Shown here: positions 36,101-47,770 of the stretch, in pieces | How positions within the stretch are numbered: position 1 is the stretch's first letter | How the letters are laid out: each line of letters opens with the position of its first letter | Assembly: GCA_951804985.1 (NCBI GenBank) | Contig: OX638131.1 | Location: 37,107,544-37,171,543 of the forward strand | Length of the DNA: 64,000 nt | Direction: 5' to 3' | From: Dryomyza anilis | Taxonomy: Eukaryota > Arthropoda > Insecta > Diptera > Dryomyzidae | Position numbers and translations under genes: made by a program | The notes under the pieces: model-generated | What the model was told of the DNA's origin: nothing | The model's database searches: none | What the model saw: only the letters and a program-made list of their open reading frames with translations

Positions 36101-37436
36101 AGTTGTTTAGTACAACTTACTTTTCCTTTCTTCCAACTTCATGTACAAAGATTAGCGTATTCACAGTTTTATGGTATTGGTACGATATTGTATGAATACG
36201 ACAGTACGTCACTTAAGATGTGAGCACCTCTTTTCTGTTTGCTCAAATGTTTCGTCATATATATGTAGCTGATTCTTATAAATTTAGGATGTTTTTTGAA
36301 ATTATTATAAATATGCTTCGAGTTAAAAATAAAAACAAATAAATTAACATTTCATGCGGTCTATTTATCTTCATTTCACAAAATACGACACCAAAAAAAC
36401 ATGCCTCAGGCCTACTCTTAAATACAACACTTGTGGTATTTCACATTTATAAGGGATGCAACAACAAATTGACGTTTATCTGCTAATGTGTCGTACTAAA
36501 ATGCGAGGAACTGTGAATAGGCTAGATGATTTTATTATGTGCAGAAATAACCCGATCAGTTATTAAAAAATATGATCTGTTCGTATTAAATCTAATTGTT
36601 TAATTTAAACAATTAAACAGACAAATTTAAGATAACTATTGGAAATTAGGATAGTTGATTTATTTTAGCAATTATTAATATACATTTAATATATTTGTTT
36701 ATTATTATTTATTTATTTATTTTTCTTATTTTTGAAATCCAGCGGATGCCATCACCTGCTACCAATGCAAATCGCTAACAGACCCCAACTGTAGTTTGGA
36801 AATGATTGATGCCACCTCGCATATACGACAGGTGGACTGTGAGACGGTGCCCAAACCCAACACCATGGACCAACTGATGCCAGTGACCAAGTGCAACAAA
36901 GTGACGACAAGTGGTTAGTATTATATATCGCCTCATTCCAAAAATATCCGAAAATAAAATAAATATTCAAAACACACAAAATACCTACTTATATAAAACA
37001 AATAAATAAATAAAAATATTTGCTGGTGATGTCATCGCCTTCGAATGTGTTGGCGGCTGCCAATTAACATACGTACGACAGATCACCGATCACCAATGAT
37101 ATTGTTAAAAATTATTATATGTCGTATTTAGTCACAGAGCTTTTGCGTTAAAGTTACAAAAAGCTCTACAACACTTAATTTATTATTACTATTGTTTATA
37201 TTTTATTTCGTTTTATTTTTCTCCATTTAGACAACGCAGGCGTCATTGTCTCACGTGACTGTCACTTTGAAATCGTCGGTCAGAAGGCGAACGTTTGCAC
37301 CGTCTCCCACAGTCAACGGATCGAAGGCTGCTACACCTGCAAAGGTGACCTCTGCAACGCCTCCTCGGCTGGACGTTTTATTTCGATGGGCGTGGCTGCC
37401 ATTTTCGCCTTGGTTGCTGTTAATGTGGCTTTGTAA
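33115..37436 (+). CDS. Ly6/uPAR-like GPI-anchored protein, gene 1 (three exons)
   Basis: Exons 33115-33172, 36743-36913 and 37231-37436 splice (GT-AG, both introns phase 1) into 144 residues. Residues 1-20 are a signal peptide (MMKEFLVLTAVLALSLLHS). The mature part starts near ITCYQCKS and has ten cysteines, ending in the family's DLCN signature. A hydrophobic tail after NASSAG (VAAIFALVAVNVAL) is the expected GPI-anchor signal. Proteins of this family take a three-finger fold and sit on the outer cell surface; fly members act in junctions, receptor trafficking or channel regulation, but I cannot assign this one. Two ATGs are adjacent (33115, 33118); either could start. Intron 1 is 3.6 kb and filled with repeats. 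AATAAA signals occur at 37436 and 37477. Confidence 0.9.
33386..34315. mobile_element. Repeat block in intron 1, DINE-like end plus palindromic units
   Basis: Begins with TTGTAACACCCCTTAGGAG, like the 3' end of family B read on the minus strand. It continues with the TGCCAAAGGGGCAAAT / ATAGGTGCTTT / TTTGGCAAAATATTT mirror-image units also found at 16380-17400. Non-coding. Confidence 0.55.
34318..34510 (+). repeat. Minisatellite, about 46-bp units of GAATTTCAA type
   Basis: About four units with TTGAATTTCAAATG and ATTGATGTCTTTTG words, degenerate and AT-rich. It resembles in composition the larger array at 57560-58240. Confidence 0.7.
34975..35140 (+). repeat. Dispersed repeat, partner of 31529-31710
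   Basis: Carries GTCACATCAG, TAGACTTTAGATCAGTATTT, GATTACCCTAGTCGACC and GGCCCTTTGGTAGGGATGCC, the complement of the block at 31529-31710. It lies in intron 1 of Ly6-like gene 1. Confidence 0.7.
35200..35345 (+). mobile_element. Fragment of a family A DINE-like element in intron 1
   Basis: AAGTAATCTTCGGAGTTTCA, CTAGCTCTTCAAGTTTTCAT and GATTTCAACAGACAGGCAGG match the family A core plus a decayed (GACA)n tract, ending GACGTACATCGCTAATCGAC. Confidence 0.7.
35346..36742. other. Remainder of intron 1, AT-rich
   Basis: No repeat or coding segment recognised before the acceptor CAG at 36742, which is preceded by a T-rich tract. Confidence 0.5.
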
Positions 37437-37482
37437 ATAAAGTAGTTAATAAGTTGATGAATTTTTTGTTGTACAGAATAAA

Positions 37483-38599
37483 TGCTATTTTTTAATTAAA
37501 ACTCTTTATTTTGAAATATATATTAATATTAAAGTGGCTTTTGAAGTAACAATACTCAACACTATTTATATGTATATGGACTATCTATAAATGAATTAAA
37601 TTTAATTCGAAGTGTCAACTTAAATATTACATTTTAAAGGTAAAAGTGAAAATAAAATTTCCATACGACTTGATATCAAGTCGTAATGGAAAAATATTTC
37701 TTTTCAGAGTTTGCTTTGATGATAGCAGCGCAGGCAAACTTGGCTATTCCGCGAAGAAGTCTCAAGTCGTTGTATAATTTTACCTTCGAAGGATTTATAA
37801 ACACGATGGCGATGTATAACCAGGATACACCCAAAGAACGAATCAGTTGGGGCAACCGTCTTTTTTTGCCAACCGATTTATTTAGTTCTGTCAACATTCC
37901 ACTGATTCAGTTGTTGCAACACCACGTATCAGTTCACACAACTAATGAATACAATTTGTTTAGTTGTGGTAGCCTATTTAATTGAAAGGAATCGGCAAAT
38001 TTACCTAGCCCTACTATTAAATTAACAATTGCCCTATTGGCCAATTTTAATGGGATTTGAGGGAATTTTTTTCTGGGTGTAGGGCTGCGCTAGGACTGCA
38101 TATAGAAACACAACAGATAGAAAGAAAATTTGCAAGAACTCTGTACAATAGAATGTCCGTTGTTGAAGAAAGTATATTTGGCCATGAAAAAAACCGATCA
38201 GTAACAACAAACAAGCTTTAAAACAAATCCAAATTTTGTTTTACACGTGGCACGCGCACAAAAACAACGAGTAAAAAATATGAAGCTTGTGCGACTGATG
38301 TTGTCCTGCTTTGGCTTCGCAAAACAGCTGATTCCACAGTTGACTCAAATTAATGTTGGTTGCTACAACCTAATGTTATATCATTTAGTCAATATAACCA
38401 AATATCTGTTGAGTCAACTAAATATTGGTTATGTCCTATTTTGAATTTAGTTGCCGTAACAATGGAATTAAAAAATTGAAAATGGATAAAAAGTTTGTTT
38501 CCCCAATCAATGTTGCAGTTGCTTCAACTAATTGTTCGTTACGCTTCATACTATTGTTTACTACAAATGAATTTCAGTTGAGGCTGACTAAATTTGGTA
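37483..38599. other. Intergenic DNA with a MITE fragment
   Basis: Bases 38022-38081 are the right end of the 222-bp MITE family (CCAATTTTAATGGGATTTGA then TTTCTGGGTG). Bases 37840-37980 and 38280-38590 share CAGTTGTTGCAAC / GTTGCTTCAACTAA-type words and may be decayed repeats. The open frames on both strands at 37676-37985 show no recognisable protein. Confidence 0.4.
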
Positions 38600-40266
38600 C
38601 ACACAAAGAAAAAGATAGGTAAATCTAACCGAAAACGACGGTTAAAATTTCAGTGACCGAGAAACGTGGTAAATCGAACCGACTAAAAATTGTTAAAATA
38701 ATAGTTCGTGAAAATAGTTCGTTTACCATGAAAAATAGTTCATCTACGAAGAATAATAGTTCGAGTACCATGAATAATAGTTCATGTACCATGAAAGTTC
38801 ATATAACATGGACAATAGTTCATTTACCACACTCAGAAGAAAATGTACCATTAAGTACTTTATGGTACCTATTGATCTTATGGTTCAAGTATTAATAGTT
38901 TTTTTCTTTTTAAATCAAAACATTTCTAATTAATTCAATAGTATTTGAAAAATTTAGTACCATAAATTTAAATATTTCAATATTATTATTTTAAATAGAA
39001 TAAATACTGTTCTTTTAATGGTTTCCTCCTATAATACTAAACGTGGTGTAAAAAAGCATAAAAACGAATACAAACACGATCGTTTTGTACGTCATCTGCG
39101 TGTTTACTCAAAATGGTCGCATGTATTTTGTAATAATCCAGATTATTAAATGCGACATTGGTAAGGACTCAATATATTTAGTGTACATTTATTTATATTT
39201 TTATTTATTACAGAAAATAAATAATACATCCAACTTCTTCTATTATGGCAACGGACTCAAAAATAACTGCAGAATCAAGTACTACAATCAATTATTGGAA
39301 ACCAAAGCAAACATTAAATGTGTTATAACCTTTTGCAGCAAGAAGTGTCTTTTTATGTGTGTGTTGTGAAAGTGAATAACAATTTCGACATTTAAATAAA
39401 ATAATATATACAATAAATTAACTAAAATACATTTTTGTTTTAATAAATTATTAGGAAAATGTAATACGACTATACCATAAAATTAATAATACCAAAATTA
39501 AGATCATTAAATTTGTATAGGTCTTTCTTATTGTAATTAAAATATCATATTACAAAATTCATGGTACAACCACACATTGTATTAACAGTTTCAATATTAC
39601 TGAACTAATGGGACGCATCCTATTGACCAATTTTAATGGTATAAATTATTGTTTTTTTATTGAAATACTATCAATTTACCATGATTTTTTTCTGGGTGCA
39701 TAAAAATAGTTTATTTACCAAGAAAAATAGTTTATTTACCATGAAAACTAGTATTTCACGGTAGTATAAAGCAATAAATATATTTTTAATATTTAAACGT
39801 ATTTCTGCGCATCAATTAAGATTTTATTCCCAGCGTCATCTACTTTTTCCAATCGCAGAACTTATTCACCAGTTCGAAAGGCATTCAACATTTATTGAAA
39901 ATCCTAAAAATTTACAATTATTTATGATTTATTTTTCATATATACACTTACAAAGTCATTAGACGAAGAACTGGATGACTGTGAACATTTGAACATTTAT
40001 TTGGTTAGTTTTACCATTTTAGTGGTTGACTTCACTATTTCAGTGGTTAGTCTTACCATTTTTATGGTTAAATTTATATGCTACAATTTTTACGATTAGT
40101 TAAACTATTTTTATGGTTAGAAATGTCTCAATTTATTTTAACAATTTTTTGCCGATTAGATTAACCACCTGAATTGTACTTGTTGTTTGTGTTTTCAATG
40201 CAAAATAGAAAAATGGTTTATTACCAACTTGTTTCGGTTGATTACCCTATCTTATTTTTCTGTGTG
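38600..40266. mobile_element. CACACAAAGAAAAAGATAGG-ended element with a nested element
   Basis: Left end CACACAAAGAAAAAGATAGG; right end TATCTTATTTTTCTGTGTG, its imperfect complement. TA at 38598-38599 and 40267-40268. The interior has repeated ATAGTTC..TACCATGAA words on the left and TTTTTATGGTTAG words on the right. A second element sits inside at about 38828-39698. No transposase frame. Confidence 0.75.
38828..39698. mobile_element. Nested element, CACTCAGAAGAAAA / TTTCTGGGTG ends
   Basis: About 870 bp inside the element at 38600-40266. Its right end (TGACCAATTTTAATGGTATA..TTTCTGGGTG) matches the 222-bp MITE family, so this may be a longer relative. A 94-residue frame at 39085-39369 lies in its middle. 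It has no recognised domain, and I do not call it a gene. Confidence 0.6.
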
Positions 40267-40624
40267 TAGATGCAAATGAATATTCTTTGAAACAACTGCA
40301 CGCAAAGCTATTATTTTTTTGTGTGTACCGTTTTAGAATAAATAAAAATACATTTGATTCAGTTTATTTTAATTCAATAAAAATTACTCCGCGAATTCTA
40401 ATGGAGTACCTTTTCCAAATATTGATCAACTATCTTCCTATTTGTCAGATGTTTAATTGATGGTTGCTATACGTAATCGTAAATTTGAAAGATGGTTGCT
40501 AGCAATATTTGTCGTATTTGTCAGATGTTTGAAAGATGTTTGTCTCAAAGCCGATCTAAATAACTTGATATTTAGGTCTGTGATATTTCTGGTAACCATC
40601 TTTGTTTTCTTAGTGTACCGACAA

Positions 40625-40935
40625 ATAATATTATTCCGATAAGTTTTTAAGTTATTTGAATCTAAACTCGAAAAATAATTATTTTTTAGACTATTTTTTT
40701 GACGATTTTTTTAGAATTTTATACCTAATGATAAATAAGAAAATGATTTATTGTTATGTAGTACATAGTACAAGCTAACGATGAAAATTACTAACTTTTT
40801 TTTATAAAAAATTATTTTTTATAAAATAATATGCCTTATCAACACATTTTCCGTTAAAAACTGTTTACATTTTTAATATATATTTGACTTACTAATTACT
40901 GAAAAATAGCCGTCTTTACCAGATTTTTTCTCAGA
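40625..40935 (+). repeat. Dispersed repeat, partner of about 56500-56790
   Basis: TTATTCCGATAAG, TTTGAATCTAAACTC, ATGATAAATAAGAAAATGAT and the phrase TGAAAAATAGCC recur in the same order and orientation near 56500-56790. About 300 bp, diverged. Confidence 0.6.
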
Positions 40936-42070
40936 ATACAATTCGTAGGGTTCACTTTGTATAAGGAAAACTTAGGCGACTTGAAATATAGAAATCACAG
41001 ATTGAAAGATCACTAATGAATGGGATTGACATTTTCCCAATTGTTTGTAGTTTTATTGGGTTGGTACAAAACACCCAAATTGTACCGACTAGAACTTGAG
41101 CACGTCAAGACTATGGGATCATATTAATAAATAAAAATTAACTATGCTCAAAATTTGAAGGAAATGCTTTAAATTGTCAAAATGTTCCGCATTTGCGTAA
41201 ATTTCTATGCTGAAAACCATTTCTATTATTCAAAAATATAAAATTTGAAATTGGAAAGTATTAATAAAACGTTGGACTAACCAATTTGAAAATTTTGAAA
41301 TAAAATAAAAGATTTGCTCATAAATGTAGGTTTTTCTTAAAATTAAAACCTTTTTTTTTTCATATGGCCCAATATTTTGAAACTTATAAATTTCTTTAAA
41401 ATTTTTTTTTTTGTGGAATTTTATTTCAATTAATTAATTGGCATGAATATTGAATTAAACGATACAAAAATAACAAATATACAACGCTTTTAAAACATAC
41501 TTTCAAATTAAATTCAATGAGTTTTCATTGCAACGCTAATATATTCCAAAAAAAAAGGGTTTTAAAAATTAAAATTAATGAAATAAAGTCTACATTGTTA
41601 ATCGTACTAAAAGTCACCAACAACATTTTCAAAATGCCAATTGTTCCTTTACACAAACCTTTATATATCTTTCAATTTCTGACATGAACTCAATATTTGT
41701 ACCAAATGATAAGAAAATGTGAATATTTTACCATTTACCAATTACTTTTTGTAATAATGACCAACAAAGTTGAAATTTAATATTTACATAAAAATGTATT
41801 TGGTGACTTTTAGTTCTACAACGACGATATAAATGTGCAGTAAAATAATTAAAATCATACGACTTTCTTACTTTTTCCTTATTTTATAGGATGAGTGTGA
41901 ATCATTTCTAGTTTTTAGATTATGCATATTTTGAGAAGATGCAATGAAATCAGTTATTTCAAAAAGTTCTTTCTCGATATAAAAAACCAAAAACATACCG
42001 AAATTAAATTATAAATTGATATAAAAATTAGTAATGAGTCTTCTTTTATCTTAAAAATGTTTGTATATGC
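40936..42070. other. Intergenic AT-rich DNA
   Basis: Contains a diverged copy of the 237-bp MITE at 41603-41830 (AAAAGTCACCAACAAC on the left, GACTTTTAGTTCTACAACGA on the right). Otherwise nothing recognised. Confidence 0.45.
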
Positions 42071-42441
42071 TTTATTAAAAATTTTACGTGTCAGTATAAT
42101 TGTATATATTATTATTGAGCCTACAACTAATTTTGTAGAAATTGTTAACCTATAGTCTTTAATTTAAACTCTGGATTGACGTGTCTCTGAGCAGTTAATA
42201 AATGCATTCAGTTGCTCTTAGAAGCGAGAGTAGTCAGTGTAAACATAATACAAATAAAAAATAAATCATACATGATAGAGTATAATAATTTGGAATGGAA
42301 TGAATTACATTAAATACTTCATTTGGACGGAAGTGATGCTGGTAATTAAGTCACACATTCTAAATGTAGGTAGTTACTATGTGAAGAAGGCACAAAAGAT
42401 TCGTTACTATTCGAGAAACATATTTGGAATATTTTGACACT

Positions 42442-42967
42442 CTAAAGCCGCAGCATCCAAGCGACTGCGCCAACCATTAGCGTGGCACCAGTTACCGCCA
42501 ACCGATTGGTGTTAAGGAATCCCGCCGCATTGCAGCCGTCCTTGCTGTTGCACGTGCAATACTCCATAAATATGTTGTAGCTTCCAGTACGCATCAGACA
42601 ATAGCGTTCGTCACCCTCGATGCCGGGCTCACCCATGTAGGCGCAGCTGCGAATATAGCGCCACTCACCGTTCAGCTTCTGCCTGATCTTGCGACACATG
42701 GTAGGCCTCACGCCAGGCAGGTGTTCCAGATCGTCCTCCTTCGAACAGTCCTTGATTGGTAAAGTGCTGTTGTCGAAGGGATCACCACACTTGGGATCGT
42801 TGTCGGAGCGACAGTCCCAGCATTTTATGGCCGTTGCTGTTGTTGGATAAATGGGTTGTTGTTAAATTATAAATTACTGCTTGGGCGAGGCACACGTTAT
42901 GCTCACCTGTTTGCAACAGCGCCACAAGTAATAGAATGCTTAAAATGGTGACCTCCATGAATTTCAT
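42442..42967 (-). CDS. Ly6/uPAR-like GPI-anchored protein, gene 2 (two exons)
   Basis: Exons 42907-42967 and 42442-42836 (phase-1 intron of 70 nt, donor GTGAGC) give 151 residues. Signal peptide MKFMEVTILSILLLVALLQT, then AIKCWDCRSDNDPKCGDPF as the start of the three-finger domain. There are ten cysteines, ending CTCNSKDGCN. A likely N-glycosylation site lies in FDNSTLP. The hydrophobic C-terminus (TGATLMVGAVAWMLRL) predicts GPI anchoring at the cell surface. The second intron found in genes 1 and 3 is absent here. It faces gene 1 tail-to-tail and gene 3 head-to-head. A possible AATAAA on the minus strand is at 42071-42076. The specific family member is not assigned. Confidence 0.9.
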
Positions 42968-45900
42968 TTTGCCGATTTAAAATGTTTGAATATAAACTAA
43001 ATTAACACAAATTATAATGGTAAATTTTATTTACGATCCCCGCCCTAGATGCTGATGCGTTACGATCAGTGTTGCCAGATATTGTTTTTTTTTTTGAAAA
43101 CCTGTCATTTTCAGAACAGGTTTTCAGGTTATTTTATTTATTTGGTTTTACAGAGCATACTCCAAAGTTACAGAGCATACTCCAAAGTAAAAACCACTAA
43201 CTTTTTTACAACTGTTGTAATATTAACTTATATTTTCGACAAAACTTTTATTTGGAACTAAAAATAACGCGATTTATGAAATACTATAAAAAGACTCATA
43301 TAAACAAATGAGAAAAATTAGTTTTTCGACAATTTTCAGAATCCCATATAAGTTGGGAATTTCATATTTGTTTATTATTTTGGTTTTTTTAGATATTGAT
43401 TTTAGAATATAAGTAATACAATTGCTGTTGCTACAGAAACCAATAGAAGAGATAATAAGTTTTTTTTAGTAATGGAAAAACATATTTATTTCATTAAACT
43501 TGTTAGCAATATTTTTATCATAAAACAGAAAAACTAGATTAATTAAAAAAAATATATAATTTTTTTTAAGGAAAAACAAAAACTTTTCACCTTCTCAAAA
43601 AACTGTAAAAATATGGCAACACTGGTTATGACATTCTCAGACATAAAACAAACTGTCATAAGTCCACTTCGAATTTCGAAACTTTAAAACCACATCGAAT
43701 TATTAAAACACAGGGTGTTTCTAATCGTTAAAATGGCAGTTGTATATAAAAAAAAATCATCAGTGCAAAAATCGAAAACAACGCAGTGACAGAAAATACT
43801 GATATTAAACGAAGTTTAAACCATAAAAAAATTTCAAATATCACTAAAAAACGAAGTTTAAACCATAAAATAATTTCAACTATCACTAAAAAAAAATGGC
43901 CCTAAGTAAACTAAAAACACATTATTCGAGGGTTTCCTATGTAGCACAACCAGTGTTTCATTTGCCGGGATTTTGGTCATTTAGCTGCACTATTTCGTGA
44001 CCCACTAGTTGCCCACAGCTTTCTGAAAAGATGCCCATTTGTATTTTACTCGAAGATAACAAACAGACATATGATAATCAAATGATTATGGAATTTAACA
44101 ATTACGGGTTACCGAATGAAGATCAAATTAAAAATCGTAAAATTTAGTTTAGTCAGCAATTTAGTCTAATTCGCACACACCCATAAATCATAATTGCAAC
44201 CATGATAATTAACAACAATTTCGAATGTGTTTAAAAAGAAATGAGAAGAAATGAATATAACGGAGTGTAATAAAATTGTTCGACATATTTGAAAGTTTAA
44301 AGTCAACTTTTTTTACGTATCAAAAGTATTTAAAATACATATATTTACATATAAATGGTATTCTAAGTAAATACTTATAAATTTATTTAATAAACAATTT
44401 TCTACCAGTTGCCAGAACAAATGTCCAATTGAATGTTTCCAAATGCGCAATTTGAAGTAATAATATTTGTTGCCCAATTTAATTATATCTCAATACAATA
44501 CTGAGCAAAAAATTAACATTTTATGGCATAACACTGTGTGAACGTCGTGTCAAAGCAATACATGCCTTCCGAAACTCTCACACAAAGACAAACGGGAAAA
44601 TTATGAAACCATCAGGCAACTTTATAACGGTATTGAGCACTTTATAATTATTTTAGCATTATAATGTGTGTCTTGAGATATAGATTGCTCCATATGCCAA
44701 TTTTGAGTCATATATAATTATTTATATGTTGTATGTATATCAATAATTTTTAACCGTGATTTATGGGATTTCACTATAACACCCTGTGTATGCACTGCAT
44801 TATCGATGTTTTTGATATTGGATACACAAACCCATACACAGTCCTTTTCTATTCGTAAACATTTTATGAGTCACCCGGTTGTCTTCGTTGAATAGAAAAG
44901 ATTAACCACCCAATAAGCAATAAGTTTAAGGTTCGATAAATTAGGAGAATTTTCTTTTACAACCAGTGTGGATTGGATGTAATGTCATGATCAAGCCGAA
45001 GAAATGAATGTTATTCCAACGTTGGTTTTCGAAGTTAAAAAAACTTGACATGAAATTCATTACACAAAATTACTCAGTGGCAACCCAGTGACGTCATTAA
45101 TTAAATGTCAACAAGAAAATTTTCATTTTTTTTTCACCACTACATATGTGCCACTGCATTCGCACAATCAGTGAGATCATTGTCGAATCACATTTTTTTT
45201 ATAGCTTACAATTAAGTTAAACCTCGAATGTATATTGAATGTCGGAATACAAGTTTAGGTAAAGGCTAGATTCAATTGGATAAAAAGCTGCCAGTTTTGC
45301 TGGAGAACGCTATGGTTTCAAGCTTACAATTACAAAAAGTTGAACGCTTTTCTCCAGTGAAAGCTTCGATATCCATGTTCAATATACATTCGATAATCAC
45401 TTAATATCCAGGTTGTCGGTTTATTGGGCACTCACCATCTCCTTCGTTAAAATTGTCTTCACTTGGATTTTCTTTCACACCATCTTTTTTAATCAAAAAT
45501 GAATAACATTATTTATTTTATTCTTAAAATTAATAAATAATAATGAATAATAAATTTAAGTAATTAATAATTAACAATCAGCCCAATCGAGGTTCCCGAT
45601 GAACTTAATCTCGTCGGATTGTTCTCCTTCCTACGGAAAATAAAATTTAATCAAGATTTCCGAGAAACGGGAAACATTTATAAAACAACGCAACATTGTT
45701 TTCCTCTCAATTTCGATATTAAATGCCAAAAATCGAAGTAAAAATTAAATTTGTTTTCAATATTATTGATTGAACGTACTCTATTTGACATTTTAAAATG
45801 ACTGCAAATACAAAACGAATGTAATTTTATTTCATAATTTATTTTTTAAATGCTAACGACAGTAGGTACTTAAATAGTTAAATTTTCATAGCAATAATAG

Positions 45901-46700
45901 CAAGTTTCCAACATCCAAGCAGTCGAAATAACTCATTTTTTAACTATTTGCACAATTTAAACTATTTTATTTCTGCAAAAAAAATCTAAATCTAAAAATC
46001 TAAAATTTCATGTTTTCACATAAAAATAAAATGTGAGCAAATTTGACAGTAAATGTTCACACGACGGGAAACTCGATTGATATGTTTCCGATGAAAATTT
46101 TCGAATATACGTCGGATAACTGTGAGTTGCTCGATTGCTTTTTTGTCAATTCCGTCGGAAATGTCTCCCGACGCGTTTCTCGATTGGGCTGAATATCAAT
46201 ATAATAGAATAATAATTGTAATTTAATAATTGGATTTATGATGGTAAATAAACCAGGTGTGTGGATCCAACACAATAAATGTAATGTAAACGAAATTTGT
46301 TTGATTATATATTTGATTATTTATGAGCTATATGGTTTAATACTACACATTTCAGTAGACCATATAGACAAAATAAAAACAAATCGGAGTTCAATTAAAA
46401 ATGTCGTAGTTTTCCGCACATTTTGCATTTTATTTGGAGAGCTTAGAAATTTTTCTCAAATTACCAAAATAAAGATAAACAATTTTCCAATAGGAGTAGA
46501 TTTCAATAAAAGGGAGTAGAAAACTATGAGAAAAGAGTAGACAATTCTAAATACAAATCTACTACTCCGATCAGAGTTGAATGAGAACACTGTTCATTAC
46601 AATAAAAACACAGCGCACAACAAAACACAATCGCTTCATTGTTGATGTAGTTAGTTTGCTTAAGATTTTCTTTAACTAATTTGTGACCTATAAATAAAAT
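42968..46700. other. Intergenic region between divergent Ly6-like genes 2 and 3
   Basis: Mostly AT-rich and unique. A 45-bp unit (ACGAAGTTTAAACCATAAAA..) is repeated twice in tandem at 43809-43892. Bases 44138-44183 are a right-end fragment of the 244-bp TAA MITE. Bases 45591-46189 are bounded by GCCCAATCGAG and CTCGATTGGGC, possibly a 0.6-kb inverted-repeat element. Regulatory DNA for both flanking genes should lie here, but no specific site is recognised. Confidence 0.45.
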
Positions 46701-47378
46701 ATGAATAAATTCATCTACACGATATATTTGCTGTTGTTGCTTGGAGTAACAGGTAAGAGTAATCCTTATAAATAGATCAAGTCATATCTTCCGATCAAGC
46801 TTAAGCCGCGTTTACAACAACATTAGTTTGGGTGTGGCGTTAAGATCTGAGACGGACTGCGAACAAATTAATTAATTAAAACTAATATAATGTACTTGAC
46901 AGGGTCGCTGGCCATACGATGCTACCAGTGCTCTTCGGATCAGGACAGAAAGGGCTACGACAGCTGCGGTGCCTACAAGCCTTTCAACAAGACGGAACAC
47001 ATTCCCATCGAGTGTAATAGCGATGAGTCGCATATGCCAGGCTCCTTCTGCATGAAGGTGGTGCAGCAGGGACCGCGTGGTTTCATTTGTGAGTTATAGC
47101 AAAAGAATTGTCGAGTGTTTGGGAACTAAAGTATTTTGTCGGTATTTTCAGGGGACGGACGCTGGCGTCAAGTGATACGACGCTGTGCTTCGGTGGCCGA
47201 CACGGGTGTCACAGGCGTCTGTAACTGGGGCGTCTACGAGAACGGCGTCTATTGGGAGGAGTGCTACTGCGCAGGCGATAGCTGCAATGCGGCCACCAGC
47301 ATGCAAGGGTCCAATTCCAAGTGGGGCGTGGCGGCACTGGTGCTGCTAATGTGCATAGTAGGCGGCAACAGAAGCTAA
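46701..47378 (+). CDS. Ly6/uPAR-like GPI-anchored protein, gene 3 (three exons)
   Basis: Exons 46701-46752, 46903-47088 and 47152-47378 (both introns phase 1, 150 and 63 nt) give 154 residues. A short hydrophobic signal peptide (MNKFIYTIYLLLLLGVTG) precedes LAIRCYQCSSDQDRKG. The cysteine pattern continues through the motif RRCASV and ends EECYCAGDSCN. A hydrophobic tail (WGVAALVLLMCIVGG) predicts GPI anchoring. One potential N-glycosylation site is FNKTEH. The stretch FIWDGRWRQVIRRCA parallels NGEWRYIRSCA in gene 2, so genes 2 and 3 look closer to each other than to gene 1. A possible AATATA signal is at about 47537. The role is probably at the cell surface, but the specific function is unassigned. 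Confidence 0.9.
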
Positions 47379-47770
47379 TCGACAGCTCGACAAGTCTATG
47401 ATGAGTGCCTTATTTAAGTTTAAAATCGTAAACATTTCGTCCAAAAATTTTCTTTTTAGTCGAAGCTAAATTTAGTTTAAACATTCCGTCCAATATACGC
47501 GTAATTTACATGTTTTTTAATAGTTCGTATAACAAAAATATAAAATTATGTCTACATTTTTTGGTATTTGATTTTGTTCGTTGCTGAGGTTCGTAGGGAA
47601 GTGGTTTCTAGTGAGGCTGCATCTTTCGTAGTTACTCGCAACGAACATCATTTCGCTGTCGACTTGTGTATGACTTCCAAATGCGCTTTTCTGCACCGAG
47701 TTCTCTAAAACTTTGTTACATTACGAATAATATCCGCTGCTGCATTAAATACTTTATTTTTTTGGTGTTT

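Noticed and set aside
37676..37985. Overlapping 73- and 99-residue frames on opposite strands
   Set aside because: No signal peptide, domain or splice context. The plus frame includes GTTGCAACAC-type words shared with nearby decayed repeats.
39085..39369. 94-residue plus-strand frame
   Set aside because: It sits inside a nested mobile element and has no recognised domain; kept only as a note in that element's entry.
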